The position numbers were made by a program, and so were the translations under genes. A stretch of 64,000 nucleotides of DNA, from positions 62,001 through 126,000 of the forward strand of contig NZ_JARHTP010000014.1 of assembly GCF_029223485.1 (NCBI RefSeq). The letters are read 5' to 3'. The notes beneath the pieces are model-generated. The model saw only the letters and a program-made list of their open reading frames with translations, did not search any database and was not told where the DNA came from. The DNA is from Streptomyces coacervatus (GTDB lineage Bacteria > Actinomycetota > Actinomycetes > Streptomycetales > Streptomycetaceae). Each line of letters opens with the position of its first letter. Position 1 is the first letter of the stretch. This document shows, piece by piece, positions 61,832-64,000 of this stretch.

Positions 61832-62260
61832 TCACGAGGCACAGACGTCCTTCAGTTCGTCGGCCGCCTTGTCGATCCTGCGCGAGTCCGGGTTCTCGCC
61901 GTTCAGGACGGCCTTGTTGTAGTCGGCGACGGCTTGGTTCAGGTCGGCGACGGCCTTGTCGACCTTGCTGTCGTCCGTCTTCCCACCGCTCTTCCCACCG
62001 ATCTTGTCGAGGTTCTTCTCGATCGTCTCGATGGACTCGCCGGTCCGCGAGGGGTCGCTCGCCGCGGCCGACCCGGCCTCGTGGATCGCCTTGAGACTGT
62101 CGACGATCGTGTCGTAGTTCCGCGCGCAGTCCAGCGAGTTGTTCGAGTTGTCCGAGTTGTCGAGGGCATCGGGGTTGCAGCCGGTGACCAGTCCTGCGGT
62201 CAGTACGACGGCTGTCACGGCAGTGGCGATGGCGGTGGTGCGACGACGGTTGGCGGCCAT
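61832..62260 (-). CDS. Small putative lipoprotein
   Basis: 142 residues from ATG 62260. Signal peptide MAANRRRTTAIATAVTAVVL ending in lipobox LVTGC (Cys is the mature N-terminus), an Asn/Asp-rich linker, then a helical domain with CARNYDTIVDSLKAIHE and KAADELKDVCAS; the two Cys could form a disulfide. Function unknown. Confidence 0.82.
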   Translation of the reverse strand: MAANRRRTTAIATAVTAVVLTAGLVTGCNPDALDNSDNSNNSLDCARNYDTIVDSLKAIHEAGSAAASDPSRTGESIETIEKNLDKIGGKSGGKTDDSKVDKAVADLNQAVADYNKAVLNGENPDSRRIDKAADELKDVCAS

Positions 62261-62402
62261 GGGACGGTCCCCTCCTGGAAGGCTCTGGTGGCGCTGTGCA
62301 CCGTCCACGATCCCGGCGCGGAGCATGCCGTCACGAGGGAACCTCCACCCGCATTCATGGTGGAGCGGGCTACACCACGGGATCTGCGACACTGGTATGG
62401 CT

Positions 62403-63509
62403 ATGCCTAAGCCCGGAGAACTCACTTTCGTTGCCCCCCGCGGAGCCAAGAAGCCGCCGCGGCACCTTGCCGACCTCACGCCCGCCGAGCGCAAGGAAGC
62501 GGTCGCCGAGATCGGTGAGAAGCCGTTTCGTGCCAAGCAGCTCTCGCAGCACTACTTCGCGCGGTATGCGCACGACCCGGCGGAGTGGACCGACATCCCC
62601 GCCGGTTCGCGCGGCAGGTTGCAGGAGGCGCTGCTTCCCGAGCTGATGACGGTCGTACGGCATCTGTCGACCGACCAGGGGACGACGCGCAAGACCTTGT
62701 GGCGGCTCTTCGACGGCACGCTCGTCGAGTCCGTGCTGATGCGCTACCCGGACCGGGTGACCATGTGCATCAGCTCGCAGGCGGGGTGCGGGATGAACTG
62801 TCCCTTCTGTGCCACCGGGCAGGCCGGGCTGGACCGGAATCTGTCGACCGCCGAGATCGTCCATCAGATTGTCGACGGGATGCGGGCGCTGCGGGACGGG
62901 GACGTGCCCGGGGGCCCTGCGCGGCTCTCCAACATCGTCTTCATGGGGATGGGTGAGCCGCTCGCCAACTACAAGCGGGTCGTCGGGGCCGTCCGTGCGC
63001 TGACTGATCCCGCGCCGGACGGGCTCGGGCTCTCCCAGCGCGGCATCACCGTGTCGACCGTCGGGCTGGTGCCCGCCATCCACCGGTTCGCCGACGAGGG
63101 CTTCAAGTGCCGGCTGGCCATCTCGCTGCATGCGCCGGACGACGAGTTGCGCGACACCCTCGTGCCCGTCAACACGCGGTGGAAGGTGCGCGAGGTCCTC
63201 GACGCCGGGTTCGAGTACGTCGAGAAGAGCGGGCGAAGGCTGAGCATCGAGTACGCGCTCATTCGCGACATCAACGATCAGGCGTGGCGCGGTGACCGGC
63301 TCGGGCGGCTGCTGCGCGGCAAGCCTGTACATGTCAATCTCATCCCGCTGAACCCCACCCCCGGGTCCAAGTGGACCGCCTCGCGGCCCGAGGACGAGAA
63401 GGCCTTCGTCGAGGCCATCGCGGCGCACGGGGTGCCGGTCACCGTCCGGGACACCCGGGGGCAGGAGATCGACGGGGCCTGCGGTCAGCTTGCGGCCACC
63501 GAGCGGTAG
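62403..63509 (+). CDS. rlmN: 23S rRNA (adenine2503-C2)/tRNA methyltransferase RlmN
   Basis: 368-residue radical SAM enzyme. The cluster-binding CGMNCPFCATGQAG carries CxxxCxxC; SNIVFMGMGEPLANY and the C-terminal Cys in GQEIDGACGQLAA match the RlmN methyl-carrier cysteine. ATG 62403 (MPKPGELTFVAPRG) is preferred; ATG 62397 would add two residues. The short distance from likely promoter sequences suggests little or no leader. Confidence 0.95.
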   Translation: MPKPGELTFVAPRGAKKPPRHLADLTPAERKEAVAEIGEKPFRAKQLSQHYFARYAHDPAEWTDIPAGSRGRLQEALLPELMTVVRHLSTDQGTTRKTLWRLFDGTLVESVLMRYPDRVTMCISSQAGCGMNCPFCATGQAGLDRNLSTAEIVHQIVDGMRALRDGDVPGGPARLSNIVFMGMGEPLANYKRVVGAVRALTDPAPDGLGLSQRGITVSTVGLVPAIHRFADEGFKCRLAISLHAPDDELRDTLVPVNTRWKVREVLDAGFEYVEKSGRRLSIEYALIRDINDQAWRGDRLGRLLRGKPVHVNLIPLNPTPGSKWTASRPEDEKAFVEAIAAHGVPVTVRDTRGQEIDGACGQLAATER

Positions 63510-63510
63510 C

Positions 63511-63539
63511 CTGAGCCCGTACGTACACATCTTCATATT
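63511..63539 (+). promoter_or_regulatory. Possible promoter of the thiamine transport operon
   Basis: CTGAGC (63511-63516), 17-bp spacer and CATATT (63534-63539) would start transcription at about 63546, directly at the 5' edge of the riboswitch. The -10 match is good and the -35 match weak. Confidence 0.4.
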
Positions 63540-63542
63540 CCG

Positions 63543-63632
63543 ACAGGGGAGCGCCACAGCGCTGAGAGTGCGGCAACCAGGCCGCAGACCCTCTGAACCT
63601 TGCCCAGGTCATTCTGGGTAGGAAGTTCGGTC
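63543..63632 (+). ncRNA. TPP (THI-element) riboswitch
   Basis: The conserved THI blocks are present in order: GGGGAGC, GCTGAGAGTGCGG (63561-63573, with CTGAGA), ACCCTCTGAACCTTGCCCAG and TCATTCTGGGTAGGAAG. It binds thiamine pyrophosphate and should repress the downstream transporter operon when thiamine is sufficient. Confidence 0.95.
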
Positions 63633-63649
63633 TTCACTCAAGCTGTTGC

Positions 63650-63723
63650 GCCCTGCCCGGGAGCCGGTGGAATGCTCCGGCGGTCCCGGGCAGGGCCGCG
63701 TCTCTTCCTGGTCAGCCAGGAGG
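63650..63723 (+). promoter_or_regulatory. Riboswitch expression platform: terminator-like hairpin plus Shine-Dalgarno hairpin
   Basis: A perfect 13-bp outer stem (63650-63662 with 63684-63696) encloses a 5-bp inner stem (63663-63667 with 63677-63681), forming a strong terminator-like hairpin. Directly after it, CCTGG-TCAG-CCAGG (63707-63720) overlaps the AGGAGG ribosome-binding site (63718-63723). Transcription and translation could both be controlled. Confidence 0.65.
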
Positions 63724-63729
63724 AATTCA

Positions 63730-64000
63730 GTGCACACCAAGATGTTGCACACCAAGACGTTGCACACCAAGACGTTCGTGGCCGCCGCGGTCGGCCTCGG
63801 CCTGATCACGCTCTCCGCGTGCGGGTCGTCGTCCGGCAGCGAGGGCTCCGGGAACTCCAAGACCGTCACCCTCGTCAGCCACGACTCGTGGGCGGTCTCG
63901 AAGAGCGTCCTCGCCGACTTCGAGAAGCAGTCCGGATACAAGGTCAGGGTCCTCAAGAGCGGCGACGCCGGGCAGGCCGTCAACAAGGCCATCCTCACCA
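63730..64000 (+). CDS. thiB: Thiamine-type ABC transporter substrate-binding lipoprotein, 5' part only
   Basis: GTG at 63730 with AGGAGG upstream; 90 codons are visible and the frame runs off the window. Signal peptide: a basic start with a triplicated 5-residue unit (HTKML, HTKTL, HTKTF), hydrophobic VAAAVGLGLITL and lipobox LSAC. The mature part TVTLVSHDSWAVSKSVLADF resembles ThiB/TbpA. The TPP riboswitch in front supports a thiamine or thiamine-precursor uptake role. The 15-bp tandem unit (TGCACACCAAGACGT type, three copies) is unusual in a signal peptide. Confidence 0.88.
   Translation, partial: MHTKMLHTKTLHTKTFVAAAVGLGLITLSACGSSSGSEGSGNSKTVTLVSHDSWAVSKSVLADFEKQSGYKVRVLKSGDAGQAVNKAILT

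Overview
The window is high-GC actinobacterial chromosome and almost certainly Streptomyces. It contains the developmental sigma factor whiG, the differentiation repressor nsdA, a run of four tandem type I signal peptidase genes, a glcP-type glucose permease, many GTG starts and 1-8 bp gene overlaps. Most of it is a conserved housekeeping backbone. No rRNA, tRNA or CRISPR array was seen.

Layout. 1-6.3 kb: the 3' part of a DAK2/FakA-like gene, a 0.57 kb intergenic tract that is a strict 25-bp then 23-bp minisatellite, and a leftward htpG-like/TPR operon. 6.4-24.2 kb: recG, rsmD, coaD, a SepIVA/DivIVA-like gene, DUF177, rpmF, rnc, mutM, an HxlR regulator, an SCP/CAP exported protein, acyP, smc, glcP, a luciferase-like oxidoreductase and ftsY. 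24.3-33 kb: an orphan primase-polymerase-like gene, nsdA, the nitrogen operon amtB-glnK-glnD behind a GlnR-type operator, and ffh. 33-38.4 kb: an ftsH paralogue, a methyltransferase, an archaeal/eukaryal-type proS and an HExxH metalloprotease. 38.6-46.3 kb: rpsP-khpA-rimM-trmD-rplS, four lepB genes, a NUDIX gene, DUF2469 and yraN.

46.3-52.7 kb is the most unusual region. The comM (yifB, Mg-chelatase/AAA+) gene is split exactly inside its Walker B codons (LFLD|E) by a 4.78 kb Tn554-like element. The element carries two tyrosine recombinases, a TnpC/DUF6262-like protein and a small fourth ORF, all joined by 4-bp start/stop overlaps. It is flanked by 6-bp direct repeats (CTCGAC) and has 18-bp imperfect inverted termini. 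Precise excision between the 6-bp copies would restore an uninterrupted 541-codon comM. dprA, whiG, a TetR regulator, a LytM-type peptidase, rpsB-tsf, pyrH-frr-cdsA, an SRPBCC protein, a lipoprotein and rlmN follow. The window ends in a TPP riboswitch with two downstream hairpins and the start of a thiamine-type ABC transporter lipoprotein gene.

Functional themes are protein export (ffh, ftsY, lepB x4, ftsH), ribosome and tRNA maturation (rpsP, rimM, trmD, rplS, rsmD, rlmN, frr, tsf), chromosome maintenance (smc, recG, mutM, dprA), nitrogen sensing (amtB-glnK-glnD) and development (whiG, nsdA). A dispersed 30-bp repeat occurs between recG and rsmD and also, in frame, inside the Smc hinge coding region.
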